Part shown: positions 8,800-17,143 of the stretch, in pieces
Numbering within the stretch: the stretch's first letter is position 1
Layout of the letters: each line of letters opens with the position of its first letter
NCBI RefSeq assembly: GCF_000953655.1
Contig: NZ_LN681225.1
Span: 1,194,001-1,258,000 of the forward strand
Origin: Legionella hackeliae
GTDB lineage: Bacteria > Pseudomonadota > Gammaproteobacteria > Legionellales > Legionellaceae
DNA: 64,000 nt
Reading direction: 5' to 3'
Program-made: the position numbers and the translations under genes
The notes under the pieces: generated by a model
Database searches by the model: none
What the model saw: only the letters and a program-made list of their open reading frames with translations
Told to the model about the DNA's origin: nothing

Positions 8800-9810
8800 A
8801 TGGTTTGGCTTTGTTTTTTAATAGCTATTTTTAGTGTGGGTTATTCTCTAACTGGATTATTGCGACGTTATGCCTTGGCTACAAGTCTTTTAGATATACC
8901 CAACCACCGTAGCTCTCATGCCTTACCGACGCCACGAGGAGGGGGGCTGTCATTTGTCTTTTGCTTTATCGCAGGCTTATCGTTTCTTTTTTATATTCAA
9001 TCAATTACGATTGAATTATTTGCTGCATTAATGGGGGCTGGCTTTTTTGTGGCATTTATAGGTTTTATGGATGATCACAAAAGTGTGGCTGCAAAATGGC
9101 GATTATTAGGCCACTTTTTGGCCAGCATGTTTGCTTTGTATATGCTGGGTGGGATGTCTCAGTTTACTATCTATCATTGGACCTTACCGTCAGGCTCTCT
9201 GTTAAATGTTTTAGCGGTGATTTATTTGGTATGGCTACTCAATTTATATAACTTCATGGATGGAATTGATGGTATTGCCGCTATTGAAGCAATTTCTGTT
9301 TGTTTGGGTAGCGCACTGCTTTATTATTTGCATGGTAATACAGGAGCCATGTTCGCGCCGCTTGTTCTTGCAGTTGCAGTTGGTGGATTTTTATGCTGGA
9401 ATTTCCCTCCCGCACGAATTTTTATGGGAGATGCGGGAAGCGGATTTTTAGGAATTACGTTAGGAGTATTGTCTATTGAGGGTGGAAAAATTGATTCCAA
9501 TTTCTTTTGGAGTTGGTTAATCCTATTGGGCGTATTCATTGTTGATGCCACAATTACGTTATTTCGTCGAGCTTTAAATAAAGAGGTTTTGTTGCAAGCA
9601 CACCGCAGTCATGCTTACCAAAATATTTCTAGGCGCTATAATAGCCACCTTCCTGTTACCGTAGGCACATTATTGATCAATGTTCTTTGGTTACTACCTA
9701 TAGCGGTAACAGTGAGTTTTGGTATTGTGAGTGGCATTTTAGGATTAGTACTTGCTTATGTACCGTTAGCTATTTTAGCGATTAGGTTTAATGCTGGAAA
9801 AGAGAGTTAA
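8800..9810 (+). CDS. WbpL/WecA-like polyprenyl-phosphate HexNAc-1-phosphate transferase
   Basis: 336 residues, ATG at 8800 after GGGAGGAG. A polytopic membrane protein with about ten hydrophobic spans and the MraY/WecA family signatures: DIPNHRSSH..PRGGG near 35-50, the Mg-binding DD pair (MDDHKS, near 90), NLYNFMDGIDG near 150, and GDAGSGFLG near 210. It loads the first sugar-1-phosphate (QuiNAc, FucNAc or GlcNAc in related enzymes) onto undecaprenyl phosphate at the inner membrane. Adjacency to the WbpV-like reductase suggests a 6-deoxy-HexNAc substrate. Known WbpL accepts UDP-FucNAc and UDP-GlcNAc. Confidence 0.85.
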   Translation: MVWLCFLIAIFSVGYSLTGLLRRYALATSLLDIPNHRSSHALPTPRGGGLSFVFCFIAGLSFLFYIQSITIELFAALMGAGFFVAFIGFMDDHKSVAAKWRLLGHFLASMFALYMLGGMSQFTIYHWTLPSGSLLNVLAVIYLVWLLNLYNFMDGIDGIAAIEAISVCLGSALLYYLHGNTGAMFAPLVLAVAVGGFLCWNFPPARIFMGDAGSGFLGITLGVLSIEGGKIDSNFFWSWLILLGVFIVDATITLFRRALNKEVLLQAHRSHAYQNISRRYNSHLPVTVGTLLINVLWLLPIAVTVSFGIVSGILGLVLAYVPLAILAIRFNAGKES

Positions 9811-9813
9811 CTT

Positions 9814-10410
9814 TTGATTAAACGTTTTTTTGATATTGTAGTTTCATCCCTATTATTGATCATTCTATCGCCGCTGATAGTAATAATTAGTGTTCTTATC
9901 CGTTGTTACTTAGGAGGTCCTGTCTTATTTTGTCAGGAGCGTCCAGGTTTGCAAGGTAAGATTTTTAAAATGATAAAATTTAGAACCATGCTAAATAGGG
10001 TGGATGAACAAGGTGTGCCCCTACCTGATGCGCAAAGAATGACTGCTTTAGGAAAGTTTTTAAGATCAACCAGCTTGGATGAGCTTCCAGAATTATGGAA
10101 TGTTCTAAAGGGAGAGATGAGTCTTGTTGGTCCGAGACCTCTATTGATAGAGTATCTTCCCTTGTATAATTCAGAGCAAATAAGACGACATCATGTTAAG
10201 CCGGGTATCACAGGGTGGGCGCAAGTTAATGGACGCAATGCTCTAAATTGGGACGATAAATTTCAGTTAGATGTCTGGTATGTTGATAATCAATCGTTTT
10301 TACTGGATCTGAAAATATTACTATTAACCATCAAAAAAGTTCTTATTCGCGATGGAATTACGAGCCAGGGAAGCCCCACTGCAGAGAAATTTAAAGGGGA
10401 TAAATCATGA
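9814..10410 (+). CDS. PglC-like monotopic phosphoglycosyl transferase
   Basis: 198 residues with TTG start at 9814 after AGAGAG. One N-terminal hydrophobic segment (about 8-32) is followed by the bacterial sugar-transferase domain: ERPG, KFRTM, the catalytic Asp-Glu pair in STSLDELPELWN, SLVGPRPLL, and GITGWAQVNGR. Its length matches the minimal PglC of Campylobacter, which transfers diNAcBac-1-phosphate to undecaprenyl phosphate. It sits three bases after the WbpL-like gene and overlaps the PglD-like gene by four bases, so two initiating enzymes are co-transcribed. The bacillosamine substrate is inferred from its neighbours. Confidence 0.87.
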   Translation: MIKRFFDIVVSSLLLIILSPLIVIISVLIRCYLGGPVLFCQERPGLQGKIFKMIKFRTMLNRVDEQGVPLPDAQRMTALGKFLRSTSLDELPELWNVLKGEMSLVGPRPLLIEYLPLYNSEQIRRHHVKPGITGWAQVNGRNALNWDDKFQLDVWYVDNQSFLLDLKILLLTIKKVLIRDGITSQGSPTAEKFKGDKS

Positions 10411-11042
10411 AATCCCTTGCTATTCTTGGTGCTGGTGGTCATGGCAAAGTCGTCGCGGATGCTGCACTTTGTTCAGGATGGACGGAGATTAGCTTTTTTG
10501 ATGATCGCTGGCCGTCTTTAGAGCAAGTTAGTGTTTGGAAGGTTGCTGGATCAATCGATGCATTCTTTACTGGAGTATCGTGCTTTGATGGAGTTATAAT
10601 TGCCATCGGCGATAATTCCAAACGACTTGCAATGATTGAAAGGGTATTAACAAAAAGTCATACGCCCTTGGTATCGATTATCCACCCTTCTGCAATTATT
10701 AGTCGTTTTGCTACTGTAGAATCAGGTACTGCCATTTTCGCAGGCGCTGTAATCAATCCGGATAGTAAAATTGGCATTGGCTCAATTATAAATACCAGCG
10801 CTACAGTGGATCATGATTGTAATTTAGGAAAGGCAATTCATATTTCCCCAGGTGCAAATCTGGCTGGGGGAGTTCATATAGGTGATTTAACTTGGATTGG
10901 CATTGGTTCCTCTATCCGCCAACAAATTGTAATTGGCGCTAATGTGACTGTTGGAGCTGGTGCGGTAGTAGTAAAAAATATTCCCGACCACTGTATGGCT
11001 GTTGGGGTTCCTGCAGAAATTATTGAAAATAAGGCGAGGTAA
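10407..11042 (+). CDS. PglD-like sugar O/N-acyltransferase (left-handed beta-helix)
   Basis: 211 residues starting MKSLAILGAGGHGKVVADA, the Rossmann-like GxGGHGxVV opening of PglD/NeuD acetyltransferases. The second half is a hexapeptide-repeat helix (repeated I/V-G-x-G-x-x, about 95-205) with a candidate catalytic His in TVDHDCNLG. In Campylobacter, PglD acetylates the 4-amino group of UDP-4-amino-sugar to give UDP-diNAcBac. The ATG overlaps the end of the PglC-like gene and the stop is one base from the PglE-like start, so the trio is translationally coupled. Confidence 0.85.
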   Translation: MKSLAILGAGGHGKVVADAALCSGWTEISFFDDRWPSLEQVSVWKVAGSIDAFFTGVSCFDGVIIAIGDNSKRLAMIERVLTKSHTPLVSIIHPSAIISRFATVESGTAIFAGAVINPDSKIGIGSIINTSATVDHDCNLGKAIHISPGANLAGGVHIGDLTWIGIGSSIRQQIVIGANVTVGAGAVVVKNIPDHCMAVGVPAEIIENKAR

Positions 11043-11043
11043 T

Positions 11044-12252
11044 GTGTTAAATACAGCTTTTTCTCCATGGCCAAATTATTCAGAAGAGGAAGCCCAGCTA
11101 CTACGCCAAGTGCTCCTTTCAAATAAAGTGAATTATTGGACAGGTAGTGAATGCCAGGATTTTGAAAGAGAGTTTGCGCTCTGGATTGGAGTCGAGTATG
11201 CCATTGCTGTATCAAACGGAACTATTGCATTGGATGCTGCATTAAATGCAATTGATCTTCAGCCTGGTGACGAAGTCATTGTAACCTCGCGTACCTTCAT
11301 AGCATCGGCTTCGGCTATTGTTATGGCAGGGGCTATTCCTGTATTTGCTGATGTGGATGAGGATAGCCAAAATATCACAGCTGAAACAATCCGAGCGGTT
11401 ATAACTCCCCATACTAAAGCTATCGTTTGTGTTCATTTGGCAGGATGGCCCTGTGACATGGACCCAATTATGGCATTAGCCAATGAATTTAATTTATTGG
11501 TTATTGAAGATTGTGCCCAAGCACATGGTGCAAAATATAAAGGTCGCTCTGTGGGATCTCTTGGTCACATTGCAGCTTGGTCATTTTGCCAGGATAAAAT
11601 TATGACGACGGGTGGTGAAGGTGGAATGATAACTACCAACGATCGTCAATTATGGTCAAGAATGTGGTCCTACAAAGATCACGGGAAATCATGGGATGAG
11701 GTGTTTAAGACCAATCAGAACACGGAACATGAGATTCTTAAGATCAGCCATAAATCAGAGTTTCGCTGGTTACATCATAGTTTTGGTACCAATGGCAGAA
11801 TGCTTGAATTGCAAGCTGTTTTAGGTCGATTTCAATTGAAAAAAATGCCTGTTTGGCATCAAAAGCGCCTAGAAAATGCCCAGAAAATTTGGCAAGTAGC
11901 CGCAGATCTAAAGGCTTTGCGTGTTCCAGTAATTCCTGACCACATAGAGCATGCAGCTTATAAATGTTATTTGTTCGTCCAGCAAGAATGGTTAAAACCA
12001 GAGTGGAGCCGTTCGCGTATTATTGACACTATTAATAGCCTTGGAGTGCCTTGTTATTACGGTTCATGCTCAGAAGTTTATTTAGAAAAAGCGTTTGAAA
12101 ATACGGCTTATCGTCCTAAAGAAAGATTACCTGTTGCACGTCAATTAGGTGATACAAGTCTGATGTTTTTGGTGCATCCGAGTTTAACAAAAGAGGAAAT
12201 CGATAAAACTTGTTCAGTATTAGAAAGAGTAATGAATGAGGCAACCAAGTAA
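11044..12252 (+). CDS. PglE-like DegT/DnrJ/EryC1 aminotransferase
   Basis: 402 residues from GTG 11044, preceded by GGCGAGG. An open frame from 11002 overlaps the PglD-like gene and lacks a ribosome site. It shows the sugar-aminotransferase signatures SNGTIALDAAL, PGDEVIVTSRTF, EDCAQAHGA, and the PLP-binding Lys185 in CQDKIMTTGGEGG. With the PglD-like gene it should make UDP-4-acetamido-6-deoxy-HexNAc (diNAcBac) from a 4-keto sugar, also the entry to legionaminic acid. The required PglF/WbpM-type dehydratase is not in this window. It is slightly longer than Campylobacter PglE (about 386). Confidence 0.83.
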   Translation: MLNTAFSPWPNYSEEEAQLLRQVLLSNKVNYWTGSECQDFEREFALWIGVEYAIAVSNGTIALDAALNAIDLQPGDEVIVTSRTFIASASAIVMAGAIPVFADVDEDSQNITAETIRAVITPHTKAIVCVHLAGWPCDMDPIMALANEFNLLVIEDCAQAHGAKYKGRSVGSLGHIAAWSFCQDKIMTTGGEGGMITTNDRQLWSRMWSYKDHGKSWDEVFKTNQNTEHEILKISHKSEFRWLHHSFGTNGRMLELQAVLGRFQLKKMPVWHQKRLENAQKIWQVAADLKALRVPVIPDHIEHAAYKCYLFVQQEWLKPEWSRSRIIDTINSLGVPCYYGSCSEVYLEKAFENTAYRPKERLPVARQLGDTSLMFLVHPSLTKEEIDKTCSVLERVMNEATK

Positions 12253-12293
12253 TAGTCACTCACATTATTAATTTGCAGCATAGAGGAGCTTTT

Positions 12294-13274
12294 GTGAAAA
12301 AACAGTCAATTGCTACTTACGATCCCGAGATAGAGCTCATTGCATTATTTAAATTATTTTGGGTCAAAAAATGGTTCATCATAGGGATTACTATAATTTG
12401 TACGTTGGTTGGTGTTGTGTTGACCCATTCTATTAAGCCCATTTATGAAGCCAAAGGAATATTTATCCCTCCCATAACTAGCGACTTGGCTGAGTTAGCG
12501 TTAGGGAAGACTGAAACCACTGCGATAAAACCACTTAATATTACGGATGCCTACAATATATTTAAAGGAATCATTTTAGCTGACTCCATCAAACAGTCTT
12601 TTTTAAAACGATTTCAAACGAATAATAATGAATCACTGGTTTCGATTACAGCTACGCTAGAGTCTGCTGGACGCTTTGGGGTAGTAGTCAAAGCAACGAA
12701 TCGTAATGATGCGCTTCGCTATGCTAAAGAGTTCTCTGAAACTCTACAAAATGAAGCTCGAGCTAAGGTCGCAGCCTCAATTAACCAAGAATTAAAAAGC
12801 TACCAAACCTATTATCAACGTGAAATCGCTTTGGCTAAACAACATGCTAGAGAAGAGCGGGAAGATCAAATAGTAAGACTCAAAGAGGCTTTAAAAATTG
12901 CAAAAAGCTTAAATGCCGAAAAACCAGCAATTAACACATTATCGGATGCAGATATTAGTAATCCAAGTTATACCAGAGGAAGTAAGTCCCTCGAAGAGGA
13001 GATAAATAGTTTGGAGAAGCGCTCAAGTGACGAGCCGTTTTCCCCTCGCTTGCGTAAACTTGAATTTGAGTATGAAAGCTTAACTACTATAAAACCTAAT
13101 ATGAAAAATATACTACTTGCAAGACTCGATGGAGATATTGTTGTATCTGATAATTCTATCAGTCACAAACGAGAAATTCTTCTTATTTTATCTGTGCTTA
13201 TAGGTTTTTTAATCGGATGTGCATTTGTGTTGTTTAGAAATTATAATTTGGTACTAAATAGTCCGAGAGAATAA
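12294..13274 (+). CDS. Wzz-type chain-length determinant protein
   Basis: 326 residues from GTG 12294, five bases after GAGGAG. A TTG at 12273 has no ribosome site. Membrane spans lie near residues 24-45 and 294-315, bracketing a large periplasmic region with predicted coiled coil (charged helices about 165-225), the topology of polysaccharide co-polymerases. The N-terminal ELIALFKLFWVKKW motif is typical of the Wzz domain. It would set the modal length of the O-chain by interacting with the Wzy polymerase, and the polymerase candidate is the next gene. I do not see a tyrosine-kinase domain. Confidence 0.83.
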   Translation: MKKQSIATYDPEIELIALFKLFWVKKWFIIGITIICTLVGVVLTHSIKPIYEAKGIFIPPITSDLAELALGKTETTAIKPLNITDAYNIFKGIILADSIKQSFLKRFQTNNNESLVSITATLESAGRFGVVVKATNRNDALRYAKEFSETLQNEARAKVAASINQELKSYQTYYQREIALAKQHAREEREDQIVRLKEALKIAKSLNAEKPAINTLSDADISNPSYTRGSKSLEEEINSLEKRSSDEPFSPRLRKLEFEYESLTTIKPNMKNILLARLDGDIVVSDNSISHKREILLILSVLIGFLIGCAFVLFRNYNLVLNSPRE

Positions 13275-13333
13275 AGCGGATTCGCTAAAAACTTGGTTGA
13301 CACTGAAATTAACTTAGCTGGTAACTCATTCAT

Positions 13334-14365
13334 ATGAGAATAAAATACAGCAATTTGCAAATTGCATTATATATATGGCCTGTATTAATACTTTTAGCTC
13401 TTGCTATTGGTTTTAGGCCAATGAATGTAGGTAGTGATACGCAATCCTACAGTCTATATTATGAAAATTTGCGATGGGGAATGGTTCATCATTTCTATGA
13501 ATATCTCTTTTTTATTTTAGCAAAAATTTTTTCGCTGTCCTATATTCCTATTGGCTATTTTTTTTCCTTTATCGCATTAACAGGTTTTATTCTTATTAAT
13601 CTCTCTGCGAGAAAAATAACTGAGTATTTAGAGGTTTCTTACGATAGCAATCTGGTTTTTTTATTACTTATTATTTGTTTTAGCCTTTCGGTATTTTTTT
13701 ATGCGATAGAAATCAATGTAATCCGGCATGGCATCGCAATCTTAGCTTTATTTTTATTTTATTTTTTGTTAATCAATCGAGCCCATATATTATTGTTAAT
13801 GCTAAGCGCTTTGTTCGCTGTCGGTTTTCATCAAACGTCTGTGGTTTATTTGTTAGTTTCTTTTTTAATTTTTTTTTCCTATCGCTTTGTTTTTAGCTTA
13901 GTGCTAGTTTTGGCGTTTCTTTATGTGACAGGTTTAATAAAAAAGAGTATTTTTATTTTTTCTCAAATGACCTCTATAAATATTTATGAGAAAATCGCTT
14001 CTTACGGGCTTAACTCGGGTTATGCGTCTGGAAATAGATTAGATTTCACGCTATTTACCTTATTTTGTGGACTTCTATTTTTTATTATTGGCAAATATTT
14101 GTTAAATGCCAATAACCGTAGAAAATATAACCAGCTTCTTAAAATATATTGGATATTAACCATACCTTTTTTCTTTTTAGGGTTTGCAGGTTATGCGGAT
14201 CGGTATTTATTACCTGCTTGGGTATATCTTTCCATATTAAGTGCTGTTTTTCTGCAATTTGAAGTAAGCAAATCCTCACTTGCTATAAAGATAACCTATC
14301 TAGTATTTTTGGCGTCAGCAATTGTAATATACATGGTTGCACAGGGAATTTTGAGGCTGGGCTAA
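13334..14365 (+). CDS. EpsG-family membrane protein, probable O-antigen polymerase (Wzy)
   Basis: 343 residues, ATG at 13334. About ten hydrophobic spans. Near the N-terminus, RPMNVGSDTQSYSLYYE is the hallmark of the EpsG/Wzy-like family (GxDtxxY). It lies directly after the Wzz gene and before a GT4 gene, the usual place for Wzy. It would polymerise lipid-linked repeats in the periplasm. Wzy proteins have little sequence identity, so the role rests on topology, motif and position. Confidence 0.7.
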   Translation: MRIKYSNLQIALYIWPVLILLALAIGFRPMNVGSDTQSYSLYYENLRWGMVHHFYEYLFFILAKIFSLSYIPIGYFFSFIALTGFILINLSARKITEYLEVSYDSNLVFLLLIICFSLSVFFYAIEINVIRHGIAILALFLFYFLLINRAHILLLMLSALFAVGFHQTSVVYLLVSFLIFFSYRFVFSLVLVLAFLYVTGLIKKSIFIFSQMTSINIYEKIASYGLNSGYASGNRLDFTLFTLFCGLLFFIIGKYLLNANNRRKYNQLLKIYWILTIPFFFLGFAGYADRYLLPAWVYLSILSAVFLQFEVSKSSLAIKITYLVFLASAIVIYMVAQGILRLG

Positions 14366-14413
14366 TTCCACTTAGGAAAAATCGTAAGTTTGACTGGAGT
14401 ATTATCAAAATAA

Positions 14414-15592
14414 ATGACTAAAAAAATTCATTTAACTAGGATCGCTAGAGTGTCTACTGTTCCGCTATTCATATTTACGTTGCTGCGTACCCAAGTTGAG
14501 GCAATACGGGACAGTGGTGCTGCCGTTACTGTGATTACAAGCCCAGATGAGGACCCTAAAAGTTTTAAGCCCATCGAGAATTGCGATTTCAAAGCAGTGC
14601 CTATTGCGAGAGAAATTAGTTTATTCGCTGATGTAGTTTCACTTATACGATTAATCAAGCTTTTTCGAGCTGAACGCTTTGATATTGTTCACTCAAATAC
14701 ACCCAAAGCAGGACTTCTGTGTGCAATTGCCGGAAAGCTTGCTGGCATTCCAATTCGAATTCATACATTTACTGGTCAAACATGGGCCACAATTGGAGGG
14801 GTAAAAAGGCTTATTTTAAAATTTTGTGATAAGTTAATCGGCCATTTAAATACCAGTTGTTACGCAGACAGTCCTAGTCAACGTGATTTTCTAATAAACA
14901 GCAAAATTATTAAAGAAAATAAAATTTCAATTTTAGGATCGGGTTCCTTAGCCGGTGTAGATATCACTCGATTTAATCAAGAAAATTTCACAGATATTGA
15001 AAAGACAACAATTCGTGAGTCCCTAAATATTTCCAAGGACCAGTTAGTTTTATTATTTGTAGGAAGAGTAACCAAAGAGAAAGGTATCTTTGAATTAATA
15101 GATGCCTTCGCAGAATTGCTTAAGTGTCATATTGATATAATACTTTTAGTTGTAGGGCCGTTTGAGCAAAATATAGAGCAAGAGATTAAAATTTATTCAA
15201 ATGAAAAATGTGGTGATAAGGTCATTTTTTCTGGTTTTTCTGTTGAGCCGGAAAAATTTATTGCTATAGCCGATATCTTGTGTCTACCAAGTTACCGGGA
15301 AGGGTTTGGAACCGTAGTAATTGAGGCTGCGGCTATGGGAGTTCCAACAGTAGGTACAAAAATTTATGGTCTAACTGATGCAGTTGTGGATAAACAAACA
15401 GGACTTTTAGTAGAACCTAGAAACATAAAGGACTTGACTATTGCACTAAATCAATTAATTGAAGATCCTCAATTAAGGCTTAAGCTGGGTCAAAACGCCA
15501 AAATGCGCGCCCTCAATGAATTTGATAGTAGAAAATTTGATACCTTTGTAATCAGTGAATATGAAAAGTTGCTAGCGGGCAACCACCACTAA
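14414..15592 (+). CDS. Glycosyltransferase family 4 (PglA-like)
   Basis: 392 residues, ATG at 14414. The N-terminal domain has HSNTPKAGLLCAIAGKLAGI near 95-115 and HTFTGQTW, typical of PglA/WcaA-like GT4 enzymes that extend a lipid-linked amino sugar. The C-terminal domain has LLFVGRVTKEKG and the E-x7-E motif EGFGTVVIE in PSYREGFG near 295. PglA adds GalNAc to undecaprenyl-PP-diNAcBac. The presence of PglC/D/E-like genes upstream makes a second-sugar role plausible but unproved. Confidence 0.82.
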   Translation: MTKKIHLTRIARVSTVPLFIFTLLRTQVEAIRDSGAAVTVITSPDEDPKSFKPIENCDFKAVPIAREISLFADVVSLIRLIKLFRAERFDIVHSNTPKAGLLCAIAGKLAGIPIRIHTFTGQTWATIGGVKRLILKFCDKLIGHLNTSCYADSPSQRDFLINSKIIKENKISILGSGSLAGVDITRFNQENFTDIEKTTIRESLNISKDQLVLLFVGRVTKEKGIFELIDAFAELLKCHIDIILLVVGPFEQNIEQEIKIYSNEKCGDKVIFSGFSVEPEKFIAIADILCLPSYREGFGTVVIEAAAMGVPTVGTKIYGLTDAVVDKQTGLLVEPRNIKDLTIALNQLIEDPQLRLKLGQNAKMRALNEFDSRKFDTFVISEYEKLLAGNHH

Positions 15593-15634
15593 TAGGGTTC
15601 AAGGTGCATTAAGGGGCGTACTGTAGGGATTGTT

Positions 15635-16273
15635 ATGGAAAAAACAAACATCGCATATAAGATATTAGCTAATCCTGTAATTTATAGAACTTTTCAACGA
15701 TTCGTTGGCGGCAAGCAACCTAAAATTTATCAAATTTTAGAAAAAATATGCCAGGATTTTTTAATATTACGCGGAAGAAAACCTACATTACTTGATTTAG
15801 GATGTGGTGAAGGTAACTTATGCCATTGGATTTCTTCATATTCCAACTATTATGGCGTTGATTATTCTGAAGAATATCTTGCCCATGCCAAAAATCTGTA
15901 TGGCACTAAGGGTGAATTCATTAGTCTGGATTTCTGCTCTTCGAAATTTGATCAACTTCCCAATAGTTTGGATATTATTGTTGGCATTGGATTAATTCAT
16001 CATTTAGCAGATGAAGACATAAAAAAAATTCAAGATAACATTATAAATCATCATAAAAATGCAATTATTCTCACCATTGATCCTGTTTTGCTCGATAGGC
16101 AACATAGAATTGCTAAATTTATGGTGTCTAAAGATAGAGGGGCTTTTGTTAGGACACTGTCTCAATATCAACTGCTGATGCCAGATTATGATTATCACTT
16201 AGACAATTTTTGTAAGATTCCTTATAATCATGTCCTTTTTTACAGAAACATCGATCTTAATCGTTATCTGTAA
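15635..16273 (+). CDS. Class I SAM-dependent methyltransferase
   Basis: 212 residues, ATG at 15635 behind GGGAT/TAGGG. SAM motif I is LLDLGCGEGNL (about 51-61), followed by an acidic motif II (GVDYSEEYL). A candidate catalytic/post region is GIGLIHHLADEDI near 115. Position within the O-antigen genes suggests methylation of a sugar or of the chain terminus, but the substrate cannot be read from the sequence. It is 42 bp downstream of the GT4 gene and 54 bp upstream of the GNAT gene. Confidence 0.8.
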   Translation: MEKTNIAYKILANPVIYRTFQRFVGGKQPKIYQILEKICQDFLILRGRKPTLLDLGCGEGNLCHWISSYSNYYGVDYSEEYLAHAKNLYGTKGEFISLDFCSSKFDQLPNSLDIIVGIGLIHHLADEDIKKIQDNIINHHKNAIILTIDPVLLDRQHRIAKFMVSKDRGAFVRTLSQYQLLMPDYDYHLDNFCKIPYNHVLFYRNIDLNRYL

Positions 16274-16327
16274 CTGTATTGTCAGTAGAGAGCTAAAACT
16301 CCAAACTCTCAAAATATAGGGGAAATC

Positions 16328-17065
16328 ATGATGAACAAATTTCTCAGCGAGATTGATACAAATCGATTTGGTTTCAACGTGGCAAAAGTTAATAATTGGG
16401 ATTTACCGCCTCAAGAATTACTGAAGCAGCTTCGTACTGAGAATGTAAAGTTGGTTATCACGCGTCTTGCTACTGAAGATGTAGAACTGATCAATGAACT
16501 GGAGGGTTTAGGATTTCAGCTAAAAGATACACAACTGACCTATCGATTTGATTTGAATCGCATGGCGTCTACCTCCCTTGAATTACCTTCTAATTTAAAG
16601 TTACGTGAAGCACAAGAATTAGATCTGCCTCAAATTGGTCGTTTGGCGAGCGATTCTTTCAGCCAATACGGACACTATGCTAACAATCAAAAACTTGACG
16701 AAGAAAAAGTTAACCAGATTTATGAGGATTGGGCAGTAAATAGTTTTAATAATCCTGATTTTGCTGATCGATTTATCGTAGCTGTATCTGGCCATGAAGT
16801 TGCAGGTTTTCTTTCCTATAAGATTGTATCTCAAGCCGAGAAAAAATTCGCTAAAGGCGGAATAGGGGCAGTTTCATCCAACTTCCGTAATCAGGGAATA
16901 TTTAAATTTTTAACGAAGGAAGGACTCTTTTGGGGGCGAGAATTAAATTTGGACTGGATTGAACATAATGCCCTAACTACCAATTATTCTGTTGGAAGGG
17001 TTTTTACCAGTTTAGGTTTCTACAACTCGGCATCTTATGTAACTTTACACTGCTGGCTGGATTAA
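16328..17065 (+). CDS. GNAT-family acetyltransferase, WecD/RffC-like candidate
   Basis: 245 residues, ATG at 16328 (a second ATG follows at 16331) behind GGGGAAA. The C-terminal half is a GNAT fold: LREAQELDLPQIGRLA near 94-110 and the acetyl-CoA loop region IGAVSSNFRNQGIFKFL near 180-197, where R/Q-x-x-G is seen as RNQG. The N-terminal ~85 residues form a separate small domain, as in WecD. WecD acetylates the 4-amino group of dTDP-Fuc4N. With rmlA, rmlB and a wecE-like gene further downstream, that role is a reasonable inference. Acetylation of another amino sugar is possible. Confidence 0.7.
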   Translation: MMNKFLSEIDTNRFGFNVAKVNNWDLPPQELLKQLRTENVKLVITRLATEDVELINELEGLGFQLKDTQLTYRFDLNRMASTSLELPSNLKLREAQELDLPQIGRLASDSFSQYGHYANNQKLDEEKVNQIYEDWAVNSFNNPDFADRFIVAVSGHEVAGFLSYKIVSQAEKKFAKGGIGAVSSNFRNQGIFKFLTKEGLFWGRELNLDWIEHNALTTNYSVGRVFTSLGFYNSASYVTLHCWLD

Positions 17066-17078
17066 AATTATTAGATGT

Positions 17079-17106
17079 TCCTTTGATAATCGAATTTATC
17101 AAAGGA
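17079..17106. terminator. Bidirectional terminator-like hairpin between convergent genes
   Basis: An 11-bp perfect stem (17079-17089 with 17096-17106, TCCTTTGATAA and its complement) has a six-base loop. It lies in the 78-bp gap between the + strand GNAT gene and the - strand methyltransferase, where a shared terminator is expected. T-rich stretches on both sides are short, so efficiency is uncertain. Confidence 0.55.
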
Positions 17107-17143
17107 TTATGCTGTTAGTGGGTAGTAAAACTAAAAAACTGAT

